Assembly: GCF_900099915.1 (NCBI RefSeq)
Contig: NZ_FNDB01000004.1
Location: 186,001 to 250,000, forward strand
Source of the DNA: Flavobacterium omnivorum
GTDB lineage: Bacteria; Bacteroidota; Bacteroidia; Flavobacteriales; Flavobacteriaceae
Reading direction: 5' to 3'
Length of the DNA stretch: 64,000 nt
Shown: positions 1 through 10,453 of the stretch, one piece after another
Layout of the letters: each line of letters begins with the position of its first letter
Numbering within the stretch: position 1 is the first letter of the stretch
Notes under the pieces: generated by a model
Databases searched by the model: none
Told to the model about the DNA's origin: nothing
What the model saw: the letters and a program-made list of their open reading frames with translations, nothing else
Translations under genes and position numbers: made by a program

Positions 1-2215
1 TTTGCAATTCCTGATTGGTAGAAATAAGTTCTTCGTTAGTAGCTTCAATTTCTTCCTTTGAGGTTTCTAGTTCTTCATTTAAAGTTTGGAATTCTTCATT
101 TGAGGAAACAATTTCTTCATTAGCAGCCTGTAATTCCTCATAAATATTTTCTTGTGATTCAATGATGTTTATCATTTCAGCACGCGTAGTATTGAGTTCC
201 TCAGTTAGTTTTTTTATTTTTAAATCTTTGAGTTTAGCATTGTTTGTTCCATCTGCTTCAGGTTCAATAATTTTTTCTACTTGTTCTTGTGGTTTAAAAA
301 CAATTAAAAGCAACGGTTCGTCCCACTCAATTTTAAGTGGGCTTACTTCAAAAGACATCAACCTTAAAACGGATTCAATTTTGATTTCAATTCCTGATTT
401 AGATACAGTTTTTTTTGTTTCGATTACTTTATTAATGGCATTACGGAGTTCAAAAGCAAATTCCGGTTTGGCCATTTTTAATATATTAAGGCTTGCTTTA
501 CCTGATGAATGCTCTAAATAGGAGGAGACTGGGCCTCTAAACTGGAGTATTTCCATTTCTTTGTTCACTACAGCGCAGGCTGGCATGTAATTAGAAAGAA
601 GTTCAGAGTCAATAGCATTCTCTATACTTTCTTGATTGACGCTTATGTTCTTAGAGGTAGTGTTTACTTTTTTATTGGACATAGAAGTACGTGTAAAACG
701 TGGTGTTAATTCAAGTATCTTTCGAACTCCCAAATTATTTTTTCGAGAATAGATTTTAAATTTATTGTTAACTAACGTGAAAAGCTGTGATGTGGTCCCT
801 ACACTTTCAGCTTTACCAAGCATCAAATATCCAGTGTCATTCAAAGCAAAATGTAAGGATGCAAAAACTTTCTTTTGCGCAGCAGAATCAAAGTAAATTA
901 GAAGATTGCAGCAACTTACTAAATCCATTCGCGAAAAAGGAGGATCACGTAGAATATTGTGTGGAGCAAAGATGCACATTTCTCTTAGCTCTCTAACAAT
1001 GCGGTAATTTTCACCCGTTTTAGTAAAAAATCGAGTCAAATATTTTTTAGGAATGGATTCAATATCACTTTGGGAATATTCTCCTATTCGGGCATCTCGA
1101 ATGGCATCTTCGCTCAAATCAGTGGCGAAAATTTGAATGGGTATTTTATTCGTTTTATCTTCTTGCAATTCGGCAATAATCATTGCAATGGAATAGGCTT
1201 CCTGACCTGTAGAACACGCTGGAACCCATATTCGCAGTGTTTCATCAATCGTCTTATTCTTTAAAACTTTTGTTAATAAATTAGTTTTTAAAAATTGAAA
1301 AGTTTCTTTTTCTCTAAAAAAACTAGTTACATTTATTAGTAAATCTGTGTAAAGAATTCCAATTTCGTTATTTTTTTGAATTAAAAGTTTTACATATTCG
1401 TGTATCGATTTTATTCCATATTGATTCATTTTATGGCTAATTCTTCTCTTAATAGTCGGCATTTTATAGTGACTAAAATCTACGCCTGTCTCCTTGAGTA
1501 AAAGTTCAAAAATAGTATTTATATCGTAATTGTTATTTTTAAGAGGAGTTTTTTGCTTAGTGGTCTCTTCTCCAGAGCTTACCTTTTTCGTTACTTTTAT
1601 TTTACTAAGGCGAACTATTTGGTTGGCTATTTCCAAAGGAGATAAAATATAGTCTACTACGCCCGAAGAAATTGCTGCCTTTGGCATACTACTGGCTTGA
1701 GCGGTTTCGTCTTGCGCAAAAGTAATACCACCAGCATCTTTAATGGCTTTAAGACCCATCATACCATCACTAGCATAACCGGAAAGTATGACTCCAATCA
1801 CTTTTGATTTATGAGTTTCAGCAAGTGAGGAAAAAAGAAGGTCTATAGAAAGATTTGGATTGTTTTTATTGATGCGTGGGTACAATTGAATATGACCATC
1901 TACTACCTCGAGTACTTTATTGGGTGGAATAACATATACATTGTTTGGTTCCATCTTTTCCATGTTATCAATTTCCTGGACTTTCATTTTAGTAATCTTT
2001 GAAAGAATTACGGTGAGTAAACTTTTATGGTTAGGACTTAAGTGTTGAACGTAGATATAAGCCATGCCAGTATCTACCGGTAGATTTTTAAGTAAAATAC
2101 TAAAAGCTTCTAGTCCTCCAGCTGATGCGCCAATGGCTACTATGGGGAAAGAATTTTTTTTTACTTCTTTCTCGGGGTTTAATTTATTCAAAGTAACTTT
2201 TTGAGCTAATTCCAT
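1..2215 (-). CDS. CheB-CheR-PAS fusion protein (3' end beyond window)
   Basis: The reading frame opens with ATG at 2215-2213 and is still open at the window edge, giving about 738 residues without the C-terminus. In order it shows a CheB methylesterase domain (about residues 20-205; catalytic-type IGASAGG, VQHLSP and ILSGYASDG motifs), a CheR methyltransferase domain (about 215-480; VPACSTGQEAYS SAM-binding motif and CNLLIYFD), a PAS-like region (about 530-640) and a Glu-rich coiled coil still running at base 1. CheB removes and CheR adds methyl groups on receptor glutamates. In this fused form, common in Bacteroidota, the usual continuation is more PAS domains and often a histidine kinase. 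No receptor, CheA or CheW is nearby, so the substrate is unknown. It is the last visible gene of the signalling cluster, 199 bp beyond the preceding stop. Confidence 0.9.
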   Translation of the reverse strand, partial: MELAQKVTLNKLNPEKEVKKNSFPIVAIGASAGGLEAFSILLKNLPVDTGMAYIYVQHLSPNHKSLLTVILSKITKMKVQEIDNMEKMEPNNVYVIPPNKVLEVVDGHIQLYPRINKNNPNLSIDLLFSSLAETHKSKVIGVILSGYASDGMMGLKAIKDAGGITFAQDETAQASSMPKAAISSGVVDYILSPLEIANQIVRLSKIKVTKKVSSGEETTKQKTPLKNNNYDINTIFELLLKETGVDFSHYKMPTIKRRISHKMNQYGIKSIHEYVKLLIQKNNEIGILYTDLLINVTSFFREKETFQFLKTNLLTKVLKNKTIDETLRIWVPACSTGQEAYSIAMIIAELQEDKTNKIPIQIFATDLSEDAIRDARIGEYSQSDIESIPKKYLTRFFTKTGENYRIVRELREMCIFAPHNILRDPPFSRMDLVSCCNLLIYFDSAAQKKVFASLHFALNDTGYLMLGKAESVGTTSQLFTLVNNKFKIYSRKNNLGVRKILELTPRFTRTSMSNKKVNTTSKNISVNQESIENAIDSELLSNYMPACAVVNKEMEILQFRGPVSSYLEHSSGKASLNILKMAKPEFAFELRNAINKVIETKKTVSKSGIEIKIESVLRLMSFEVSPLKIEWDEPLLLIVFKPQEQVEKIIEPEADGTNNAKLKDLKIKKLTEELNTTRAEMINIIESQENIYEELQAANEEIVSSNEEFQTLNEELETSKEEIEATNEELISTNQELQ

Positions 2216-2414
2216 AATAATAAATTTGTATTCTATAGTTATGAGATTGGTTATAAATTTTTTTCATCCAGAAATTGAGGATGTCTCACACATTAAAAAG
2301 CTAAAAAAAATATTCATTAAATGTAAGGAAATATGTTTTGTAAGAGGATAACATCGCTATGATTTATAAAACAGTAGACCAATAAATATTGAATGTGGAT
2401 AAGAAATATTGATT

Positions 2415-4862
2415 TTACTGACTAATTTTAAGTAGCAGAAGCTCTTCCTCTAATTCTTTGCATGCCTTTAAACAAGAATCTTCCAGTTGTAATACTAAAC
2501 TTTGTATTTCCTCATTATTTTCTTGTTCTTGTGCATATTCCTGAATTTTTTTAGCTATAGTTTCATAATCTGAACTGATTCCCATTATTGAAAAAGAGGG
2601 AAGCATTTTGTGTACCGCTGCCACTAATAAAGTCCAATTTTCCTGCTCTAAACTTTGAATCATTGCATCTATTAATGGTGGGGTTTGAACTAAATACAAT
2701 GATATCATTTCCATCATTAATTTTGGATTTGATTTTGTGCGGAGTTTTAAATACTGCAGGTCAATGTGTTTTTCTTTTACCTTTAAATTCTTAGTTTTCT
2801 TCCAATTTTCAATAAATTTCACAGGCTGGGCTTTTGTTACAATAGTTATAATTTTACTATATAAAAGTTGCTCATCAACAGGTTTAGCGAGGTAATCATT
2901 CATTCCCGCCACTTTGCATTTTTCTAAATCCACAGTAGTTACGTCAGCGGTTAATGCAATTATGGGCACAGTAGAATTTAGCGTATTTCTAATGTATTGC
3001 GTAGCTTCAAAACCATTCATTTCCGGCATCTGTAGATCCATTAGTACGACATCATACTTTTGTTTTTTTAGTTTTTCAATTGCTACTTTACCATTTTCAG
3101 CCATGTCGCTAATAAATCCAAAATCATCTAAAAGTGTTTTCATTAATAATTGGTTCAACGGAATATCTTCAACTACTAACACGCTCACATTTTTTATTTC
3201 TGAATGGATTTCATTTATTTCGTTGTCTAGTTCTGCATCGGCATTTGTTTTTTGAAAGGGTAATGTGAAACTAAAGGTCGAACCTTCATTTAGCGTACTT
3301 GTTACTCGAATACTGCCACCTTGGGGCTCTATTAATTGCTTTACAATTGCTAGTCCTAATCCGGTTCCGCCATATAACCTTGAAGTTTCGCTGGTTGCTT
3401 GCTGAAAATTTTCAAATATGGTTCCTATTTTTTCTTCAGAGATTCCAATTCCTGTGTCTGTTATTGCAAATTTTAAAATTATTTTATCATCATCTTCATG
3501 TAGTAAATCTACTCTAACTGTAATTTTTCCTTTTGTCGTAAATTTTACAGCGTTACTGATTAGATTTAAAATAACTTGGTGCAAACGAACGGGGTCTCCT
3601 ATTAAAACAGTTGGGATTTTATCGTCGTATTCCTTTACTAATTTTAAGTTTTTTTCCAGAATCTTAGTTTCAAATAAATGAAGCATGGCTGAAATAGAGG
3701 ATTTCATTTTGAAAGGTGTTTTTTCGAATGTCATCTTACCTGCATCTACTTTTGCTAAATCCAGAATGTCGTTGATAAGTACTATTAATGCATCTCCACT
3801 TATTTTAATAGCTTCTAAATATTCTTTTTGTTTACCATTCAAATCTGTTTTTAAGACCACTTTTGTAAATCCTATTATTGAATTCATAGGTGTCCGAATT
3901 TCGTGGCTCATATTGGACAAAAATTGCTGTTTTGCCTTCACTGCATTTTCAGCAATAAGAGTGGCATTTTCTGCTTTTAATTTTGCTTCTTCTGCAATTT
4001 CTGTGGCTAATTCTGCAAAGACTCTGGCTTCAATTAACTCCGTTGCGATTCTTTTTTGATCCGTAACATCTCTGCCTACAATTACTACTCCAAGCACTTT
4101 CCCTTTGTCATCCTGATACACTGAGCCATTAAATAACACCTCAATCAACGTTCCTTTCTTATGGCAAAGGATCAAAGGAGAATCAGTTATAAGTCCTTTT
4201 TCAAACACTTTTTGATACACCTCTCGCGCTTTTTGCGGTTCTGTGAAATAATCAAAAAAATCAGTGCCTATTAATTTTTTGCGAGATACCCCCGTTGCTT
4301 TTACAGAGGCATTGTTCATGTCCGTTATTTTTCCTTCTGGACTAATAGCAAATAGAGGATCATGACTTGCTTCTATTAAACTAAGGGAATATTCTGATAA
4401 TAGTTTTTCGGCCGTAAGGTCGGTGTTTAGTTTTTTCAGTTGTTCTGCCTGAACTAATAATTCCTGGTTTTTTTTATGTAAATCCACAAAAATCGCCACT
4501 TTTGCTTTTAATATTTCTGGCGAAAGTGGTTTAATCATATAATCTACGGCACCGGCTTGATACCCCTTGAAGATTTGTGAAGAATTATCGATGCTGGCTG
4601 TTAAAAAAATAATGGGAACATGTTTTAGTTTATCGATTTGTCGAATTAATTCTACTGTTTCAAACCCGTCCATCATTGGCATTTGAACATCAATTAAAAT
4701 GATGGCAAAATCTTGCTGGTGTAGCAGAATTTTTAAGGCTTCATTACCTGAATTTGCTTTAACACATAAATAATTTTCATTAGAAAGTATTACTTCTAAG
4801 GCAAATAAATTTTCTGGTAAATCATCTACCATTAAAATTTTGACTGGGCTGTTTATTTTCAT
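2415..4862 (-). CDS. Hybrid histidine kinase REC-PAS-HisKA-HATPase-REC-HPt
   Basis: Cytoplasmic 815-residue hybrid sensor kinase with no membrane segment. The order is an N-terminal receiver (phospho-acceptor D58 in LIDVQMP), PAS (about 160-275), a short Ala/Glu-rich helix, HisKA with H320 in SHEIRTP, an HATPase with N box and GTGLGLAIVKQ, a second receiver (D609 in LMDLQMPEMNG) and an HPt domain (H751 in AAVHKMLPSF). All phosphorelay residues are present, so an internal His-Asp-His relay can run. The output is probably another receiver in the cluster. From PAS to HPt it closely matches the product of 10450-13713, so the two are paralogues. It lies 113 bp downstream of the CHASE3 kinase gene, probably in the same transcript. 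Confidence 0.93.
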   Translation of the reverse strand: MKINSPVKILMVDDLPENLFALEVILSNENYLCVKANSGNEALKILLHQQDFAIILIDVQMPMMDGFETVELIRQIDKLKHVPIIFLTASIDNSSQIFKGYQAGAVDYMIKPLSPEILKAKVAIFVDLHKKNQELLVQAEQLKKLNTDLTAEKLLSEYSLSLIEASHDPLFAISPEGKITDMNNASVKATGVSRKKLIGTDFFDYFTEPQKAREVYQKVFEKGLITDSPLILCHKKGTLIEVLFNGSVYQDDKGKVLGVVIVGRDVTDQKRIATELIEARVFAELATEIAEEAKLKAENATLIAENAVKAKQQFLSNMSHEIRTPMNSIIGFTKVVLKTDLNGKQKEYLEAIKISGDALIVLINDILDLAKVDAGKMTFEKTPFKMKSSISAMLHLFETKILEKNLKLVKEYDDKIPTVLIGDPVRLHQVILNLISNAVKFTTKGKITVRVDLLHEDDDKIILKFAITDTGIGISEEKIGTIFENFQQATSETSRLYGGTGLGLAIVKQLIEPQGGSIRVTSTLNEGSTFSFTLPFQKTNADAELDNEINEIHSEIKNVSVLVVEDIPLNQLLMKTLLDDFGFISDMAENGKVAIEKLKKQKYDVVLMDLQMPEMNGFEATQYIRNTLNSTVPIIALTADVTTVDLEKCKVAGMNDYLAKPVDEQLLYSKIITIVTKAQPVKFIENWKKTKNLKVKEKHIDLQYLKLRTKSNPKLMMEMISLYLVQTPPLIDAMIQSLEQENWTLLVAAVHKMLPSFSIMGISSDYETIAKKIQEYAQEQENNEEIQSLVLQLEDSCLKACKELEEELLLLKISQ

Positions 4863-4975
4863 TTTTATTTTGAAATAAATGTTTGAATGTTAAATACTCA
4901 AAAACGAATTTTGAAGTTTCAACATAAAAATAAGCGTATTATCTTTCGATGCAGATCCTGCTCTATTGCATTATA

Positions 4976-7900
4976 TTATTTACTTAACCATACGCGCATC
5001 AAAGATAAGAGGCGTTCTATATCAATTGGCTTTGTAATATAATCGTTGGCTCCAGCATCAATGCATTTTTGTTTATCGTCTTTCATGGCTTTTGCGGTGA
5101 GTGCGATTATAGGCAATTTTTTAAACTTCATTTGAGATCGTATTCGTTTCATTGCTTCATAACCATCCATTTCTGGCATCATAATATCCATCAAAACTAA
5201 ATCAATGTTAGGATGTGTAGCTAGCATCTCTAGAGCATTATTGCCGTTTTCTGACTTGATGACTTCGATTCCTCGTTCTTGTAATATTTTAGATAATGCA
5301 AAAACATTTCTCATATCATCATCTACTAAAAGTATTTTCTTTGATTTAAATATGTTGTCTTTATCATGCAAACTATTAATCATTATTTGCTTTGATTTGG
5401 GCAAATTACTAATGGTACGGTGCAGAAAAAGAGCCGTTTCGTCCAGTAATCGTTCTTCTGATTTTATTCCTTTTATAATAATGCTCTCAGCATATTTATG
5501 AAGTAGATTATTTTCTTCTTTGGTAAGTTCTTTTCCTGTATAGACAATAATAGGAGGCATGTTGTCTCCTTTTATATCCTCGAGGTTTTGAATAAGATCA
5601 AATCCGCTCATGTCCGGTAATCCAATGTCTAATATGATACAATCGATTTGATTTTCTTGATAAATTTTCAACGCTTCCATACCTGTTGCTGCTTCAAAAC
5701 ATTGTACATCACCATTTCCAATGAGTATTTTCATTGCTTTTCTGGAATTTTCACTATCTTCAATAATCAAGAGGTTTTTTATTTTTCTATTAACAAAATT
5801 TTCTATTCGGTTGAAAGCTTCTTCTAGACCCTCTTTAGAGATTGGTTTCATTAAATATTCTACCGCACCTTCTCTTATTGGCTCGAGTGAACGATCGTTT
5901 GCCGAAATAATATGAACGGGAATATGTCTTACAATTGGATTTGTTTTTAACTCCTGCAACACTTCTTTCCCATTCATTCCTGGCAAGCCCATATCAAGGA
6001 TAATGGCTTGTGGTAAGTATTTTGAAGCAAGTGTCAAACCATCTTCACCACTGGCTGCTGATAAGCATTTGAATCCTTTTTTGTTGGCCTGTTTTAAAAG
6101 TATTCCTGCAAAATTTCGATCATCTTCAATAATGAGCACTATTTTGTCTGTTGCGTTTATGGTATCTCTATCATCTTCAATTGTTTTATAATTGAGAAAG
6201 TTTACGTTATTTTCTGCACGCGGAATATAGAGTAAAGGTTCCCTTGCCGTTAATGAAGTAGGCTCTTGTTCAGGATGAATTTCTAGCGGGATGTGGAGTG
6301 AGAATGTAGATCCTTGTTCCAGTGTGCTCGTTACTCTAATCTCGCCTTCTAATAGTTTTGCAAGTTCACGAGAAATTGAAAGTCCTAATCCTGTACCGCC
6401 ATATTTTCGTGAAGTACCGCCTTCGGCTTGTTGAAAAGCTTCAAATATTGCAGCTTGTTTGTCTTCTGATATTCCAATACCAGTGTCAGAAACCGATAGG
6501 ACTAATGTAGTTTGAGTACCTGGGTCAATATGTATGTTTACACTTCCTTTTTCTGTGAATTTAATAGCATTAGATAATAAGTTTTTCAATATTTGATTTA
6601 AACGCTGTAAATCGGTGTGAATAAATTCTGGTAAATTAGCAGCCAATTGGCAGGTGAGTAGCAATCCTTTTTGTTCTGCTTGATGTTTAAAATTGAGCAG
6701 TAGTTCGTCTGTGAAATTTTTCAAGAATACTTTTTCAACATTAATGAACATTTTTCCTGCTTCAATTTTAGAGAGGTCTAGTACTTCATTTATTAATACC
6801 AGAAGATCATGACCACTTTTATAAATAATTTCAGCACTTTCAACTTGTACGTCATCTAAGTTTTTCTTTCTGTTTTCTGATAAATCTTTGGACAAAATAA
6901 GTAAACTATTAAGTGGCGTTCTTAGTTCATGGGACATGTTAGCCAGGAATTCCGACTTATACTTGCTGCTAATTTCAAGTTGTTTTGTTTTTTTCTCGAT
7001 ATTATCTTTAGAAGCCTCTACTTCTTTGTTTCGCTCTTCTAACGATTGTGTTTGCTCTTCCAATTCTTCATTGGTCATCTGCAATTCCTCTTGTTGTTGC
7101 TTAAGATTTTGTGCTTGTTGCTCTAATTCCTCATTTAATTGTCTAAGTTCTTCTTGTTGTATTTGAAGTTCTTCAGCTTGATTAGAAAGTTCTTTATTAG
7201 CAAAAAACAACTCGACTGCTCGTTTTTCTTTTTCTTCATTTTGAAATGCTAATTCTTTATTGGCAATTCCCAATTCTGCGGCTCGTTTTTCTTTTTCTTC
7301 ATTTTGATAAGCAAGTTCTGTATTGGCTATAGCCAACTCAGCAGCCCTTTTTTCCTTTTCTTCGGCTTGTTGAATCGTGTTCACACTTATTGCTATACTA
7401 CTCATAGAAACAGTAATAAATTCCTTTTCAGTTTCGGTAAAATCAGTGAGCTTTCCAATTTCTATCACTCCTTTTGTTTTTCCGTCTAATAAAAAAGGAG
7501 TAATCAGAACATTGGTTGGTTTGGCATTTAGGACGGTAGAAGTAATGCGAATTTGATCATCAGTAATAGCTGTAAATAAAAGTTGTTTTTGTTCCCAAGC
7601 AGCTTGTCCAATCAATCCTTCGTTCAACTTAAAGTTTTCTTTAGCTTCATTTGCAGGTGTAAAAGCAAATTTTCCGCTAAGTAAAAGAGTATTTTCTTTT
7701 TCATCTAATAAATAAACTGCGCCTATGTTGGCCTGGAGATAGGAACATAAAAAGCTAATGGTATTGTTTGCCAATTCGATCATACTTTGGTCTCCTATTA
7801 ATTTTTCATTAAGCATTGCGTTTCCTGTAAGCAACCAGTTTTTGCTAGCCGTTTCTAATTCGGAACTTTTCAGTGCTTTCAAATTGGTAGTCACTATGGT

Positions 7901-8500
7901 ATAAACTACTACAAGAATTAAAGTAATGATTAACAATAAAATAGCAAATACAATGTTAAATCTGCTTGCATCTTGTTCACTAGCTTGAATCCTTTCTGTA
8001 AGTAAAAGATTTTCAGTTTCCTGAGCCTGATCAACTAAATTTCTGATTTCATCTTGGATCTGTTTTCCTTCACCAGAAGCAACAAATTCTTGGGCTTGTG
8101 CATAACCTTTTTTACGAAGAACGATACATTTCCTAAAATTATCAAAACGCATTTTAGTTTTCTTCTTTAGCTCTTCAATATTCTTTTGCTGGTTTGGATT
8201 GTCTTTTGTTAGTTCTTTGACTTTATTGAGCTGTGGAATTATATTAACATTAGCAGAGGTAAAAGGAATTAAAAAATCATCATTTCCAGTAATTACATAG
8301 CCTCGAATCCCTGTTTCCGCATTAACAGTTAACATCAAAATTTGCTCGAATTCATACAAAACAGAATTGGAACGATTGACTAAGGTATTAGAGTCGATGA
8401 ATTTTTCGCTGTTTTTATAGGAGAAAATTGCCACTCCTAAAAGTACTATTGCACAAGTAATAAATCCTGTCGCTATTTTTTTACCAAGGGTCATTTTCAT
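4976..8500 (-). CDS. CHASE3-GAF hybrid histidine kinase with three receiver domains
   Basis: A 1174-residue membrane sensor. Membrane segments near residues 10-30 and 183-205 flank a periplasmic CHASE3-type helical domain with the YVITGND-like region. A GAF domain (about 230-375) follows, then a long coiled coil (about 375-505) that begins with three copies of the 21-residue EKEKRA..LxxANKEL unit also found in the product of 10450-13713. HisKA has H524 in SHELRTP and the HATPase has GTGLGLSISREL. Three C-terminal receivers carry D836, D958 and D1105. Domain order and coiled coil resemble known CHASE3-GAF hybrid kinases of Bacteroidota. It is separated by 26 bp from the CheB-like gene upstream, so it is probably co-transcribed. 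The ligand is unknown. Confidence 0.93.
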   Translation of the reverse strand: MKMTLGKKIATGFITCAIVLLGVAIFSYKNSEKFIDSNTLVNRSNSVLYEFEQILMLTVNAETGIRGYVITGNDDFLIPFTSANVNIIPQLNKVKELTKDNPNQQKNIEELKKKTKMRFDNFRKCIVLRKKGYAQAQEFVASGEGKQIQDEIRNLVDQAQETENLLLTERIQASEQDASRFNIVFAILLLIITLILVVVYTIVTTNLKALKSSELETASKNWLLTGNAMLNEKLIGDQSMIELANNTISFLCSYLQANIGAVYLLDEKENTLLLSGKFAFTPANEAKENFKLNEGLIGQAAWEQKQLLFTAITDDQIRITSTVLNAKPTNVLITPFLLDGKTKGVIEIGKLTDFTETEKEFITVSMSSIAISVNTIQQAEEKEKRAAELAIANTELAYQNEEKEKRAAELGIANKELAFQNEEKEKRAVELFFANKELSNQAEELQIQQEELRQLNEELEQQAQNLKQQQEELQMTNEELEEQTQSLEERNKEVEASKDNIEKKTKQLEISSKYKSEFLANMSHELRTPLNSLLILSKDLSENRKKNLDDVQVESAEIIYKSGHDLLVLINEVLDLSKIEAGKMFINVEKVFLKNFTDELLLNFKHQAEQKGLLLTCQLAANLPEFIHTDLQRLNQILKNLLSNAIKFTEKGSVNIHIDPGTQTTLVLSVSDTGIGISEDKQAAIFEAFQQAEGGTSRKYGGTGLGLSISRELAKLLEGEIRVTSTLEQGSTFSLHIPLEIHPEQEPTSLTAREPLLYIPRAENNVNFLNYKTIEDDRDTINATDKIVLIIEDDRNFAGILLKQANKKGFKCLSAASGEDGLTLASKYLPQAIILDMGLPGMNGKEVLQELKTNPIVRHIPVHIISANDRSLEPIREGAVEYLMKPISKEGLEEAFNRIENFVNRKIKNLLIIEDSENSRKAMKILIGNGDVQCFEAATGMEALKIYQENQIDCIILDIGLPDMSGFDLIQNLEDIKGDNMPPIIVYTGKELTKEENNLLHKYAESIIIKGIKSEERLLDETALFLHRTISNLPKSKQIMINSLHDKDNIFKSKKILLVDDDMRNVFALSKILQERGIEVIKSENGNNALEMLATHPNIDLVLMDIMMPEMDGYEAMKRIRSQMKFKKLPIIALTAKAMKDDKQKCIDAGANDYITKPIDIERLLSLMRVWLSK

Positions 8501-8526
8501 TTTGTTAGTTGTAAAATTGATTTTGA

Positions 8527-9099
8527 TTATCTCTTTTGTTGTTCTATTTTTATTAAAAATTCGGCGATTTCGTCTAATGACCCAATAAAATTCGGTTCAA
8601 TAGCTGAGATTGCCGCCTTTGGCATATAGGCTGATTCTGCAGTTTTTGGGTCCTGAATTATAGTTAGACCACCACATTCTTGTATTCGTTTGATGCCTTT
8701 TGTACCGTCATTATTAGCGCCTGTGAGTACTATTCCAATTAATTTGTTTCTATAGGCTTCAGCGGCCGACTCAAATAACACATCAATAGATGGTCTTGAG
8801 TAATTTACGCGTTCATCTATCGTCAGGGAAAAGGTTTTGTCTTTTTCTATCAACAAATGATAATTAGGAGGAGCAATATAAATGGTGCCTTTTTCAATTT
8901 TTTCTTTTTCATCTGCTTCCTTGATTTCAAGCTGACTTTTATCATTCAAAAGAGTGATCCATTGACCATCAGAGTGTGCGCCTAGATGTTGCACAATAAT
9001 CATGGGTATACTAAAATGTGCTGGCATGGCTGAGAATATAATTTTCATAGCATTCATACCACCAGAAGAAACTCCTATTACAATTGCTTCGTACTGCAT
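8527..9099 (-). CDS. Stand-alone CheB-type methylesterase domain protein
   Basis: 190 residues containing only the CheB catalytic domain, with no receiver domain for phosphorylation control. The serine hydrolase triad is visible: serine in IGVSSGG (residues 11-12), histidine in VQHL (H38) and aspartate in LTGANNDGTKG. The family hydrolyses glutamate methyl esters or deamidates glutamines on chemoreceptors. Without a receiver it must be controlled otherwise, for example by the separate receiver protein or by a kinase partner. It starts one base after the stop of the CheR gene, which means tight co-translation and a matched methylation-demethylation pair. With no receptor in view, the target may be a kinase coiled coil; that part is inference. 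Confidence 0.88.
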   Translation of the reverse strand: MQYEAIVIGVSSGGMNAMKIIFSAMPAHFSIPMIIVQHLGAHSDGQWITLLNDKSQLEIKEADEKEKIEKGTIYIAPPNYHLLIEKDKTFSLTIDERVNYSRPSIDVLFESAAEAYRNKLIGIVLTGANNDGTKGIKRIQECGGLTIIQDPKTAESAYMPKAAISAIEPNFIGSLDEIAEFLIKIEQQKR

Positions 9100-9100
9100 T

Positions 9101-9925
9101 TTAGTATTTCTTTTTAAATATTCTTTGTTTAAGATCTAATTCACTATAATGTTCAAAATAATCGGTAAACCGAATACTTTCTTTAGATCCCAGCGATAAA
9201 ATACCTCCATTTATCAGGCTATTATAAAAAAGAGATTGAACTTTATTTTGTAAATTTTGATCAAAATAAATTAATACATTCCGACATAATATTAAATTTA
9301 CTTCGGCAAAAACACTATCGGTTACCAAATTATGATTAGCCCAAACAATATTTTTTTTTAAAGATTGATTCATAATAACATTATCGTAATGTGACGTATA
9401 ATAACTTGAAAAAGATTCTTTTCCTCCTGATAATTGATAATTAGAAGTGTATTCTTTAATTAATTTATTCGAAAAAATACCTTCTTTAGCACGATTCAAC
9501 GCCAGCTGATTAAAATCAGTAGCATATATTGTTGTTCTATCATACAAACCTTCTTCTTGCAATAAAATTGCCATCGAATACGCTTCCTCTCCTGTAGCAC
9601 ATCCAGCATGCCATATTTTTATAAATGGATAGGTTTTTAAAATAGGAATAACTTTTTCTCGCAATGATCTATAAAATGCAGGATCGCGAAACATTTCGGT
9701 TACTGTTATTGATAAATCTTGTAAGAGTTCTGAAGCGAATGGTACATTATTTAAAACCATAGATTGCATTTGAGCTATATCCTCAAAGCCAGAAAGTGCC
9801 ATTCTATTCAGTATTCGACGCCTAATATGCGCTTGCGAATACTCTCTGAAATCGTACCCGTATTTCCGATAGATTGCTTCCAAAAGCAATGAAATCTCCA
9901 GATCTGATGTGTCTTTATACTGCAT
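9101..9925 (-). CDS. CheR-type protein-glutamate methyltransferase
   Basis: 274 residues, the normal CheR length. There is an N-terminal helical region with RRI.NRM, and a Rossmann-type SAM domain with the motif IWHAGCATGEEAYSMAI and the conserved LILCRNVLIYFD segment. CheR transfers methyl from S-adenosylmethionine to glutamates of a sensory protein. It lacks the C-terminal pentapeptide-binding or TPR extensions seen in some CheR proteins. The gene lies 93 bp downstream of the lone receiver and one base upstream of the CheB gene. Regulation through the SAM pool or by the neighbouring receiver is possible but not shown by the sequence. Confidence 0.9.
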   Translation of the reverse strand: MQYKDTSDLEISLLLEAIYRKYGYDFREYSQAHIRRRILNRMALSGFEDIAQMQSMVLNNVPFASELLQDLSITVTEMFRDPAFYRSLREKVIPILKTYPFIKIWHAGCATGEEAYSMAILLQEEGLYDRTTIYATDFNQLALNRAKEGIFSNKLIKEYTSNYQLSGGKESFSSYYTSHYDNVIMNQSLKKNIVWANHNLVTDSVFAEVNLILCRNVLIYFDQNLQNKVQSLFYNSLINGGILSLGSKESIRFTDYFEHYSELDLKQRIFKKKY

Positions 9926-10018
9926 TTTTCTTAAATAATATTGGTTTTAATAGAACCAAATTTAAGTTTGATTAATTTTATTAGTAATAAGTTGGGAATA
10001 AGTACTTGTATGATTACT

Positions 10019-10453
10019 TTACATGCGATCCATGTACCAATTTAATTCTTTTTCCATTTTCTGGTATTTAAAAATAGCAGTAATTATTTTTTGCAAGCGA
10101 ACAAATGCAGTTTCACTTTTCACTACATAATCAAATGCCTTGTGGTGCATGCAGTTTATAGCCACTTCAATTTTATCTTGAGAGGAAAGCATTACCACAG
10201 GAATTTCTGGATTAAAATCTTTAACTTTATCTAAAGTTTCAAGACCGTTCATCGCATTTTCTACTATACCATCTAGTTGATAATCTAAGATTACTACATC
10301 CGGATTGTTTGATAAGTTTGCAATGCAAAGTTCTCCTGTAGGATACGTTTCTACTATAAAATCAGCATTTTCTAAAAATTCAATTTCTAAAGATTTTAAA
10401 AATAAGGCATCATCATCTACTAGAAATATTTTTACTTTCTTGTTGTCGTTCAT
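10019..10453 (-). CDS. Single-domain response regulator (receiver only)
   Basis: 144 residues forming one receiver domain. The acidic pocket is DDD near residues 13-15, the phospho-acceptor Asp is in VVILDYQLDG, the Thr/Ser switch is in VVMLSSQD, and the conserved Lys is in DYVVKSE. There is no output domain, so it should act by protein contact or pass phosphate in a relay. Its ATG overlaps the TGA stop of the upstream hybrid kinase (ATGA), which points to translational coupling and makes it the likely partner of that kinase's HPt domain. The short C-terminal helix ends in WYMDRM. Confidence 0.9.
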   Translation of the reverse strand: MNDNKKVKIFLVDDDALFLKSLEIEFLENADFIVETYPTGELCIANLSNNPDVVILDYQLDGIVENAMNGLETLDKVKDFNPEIPVVMLSSQDKIEVAINCMHHKAFDYVVKSETAFVRLQKIITAIFKYQKMEKELNWYMDRM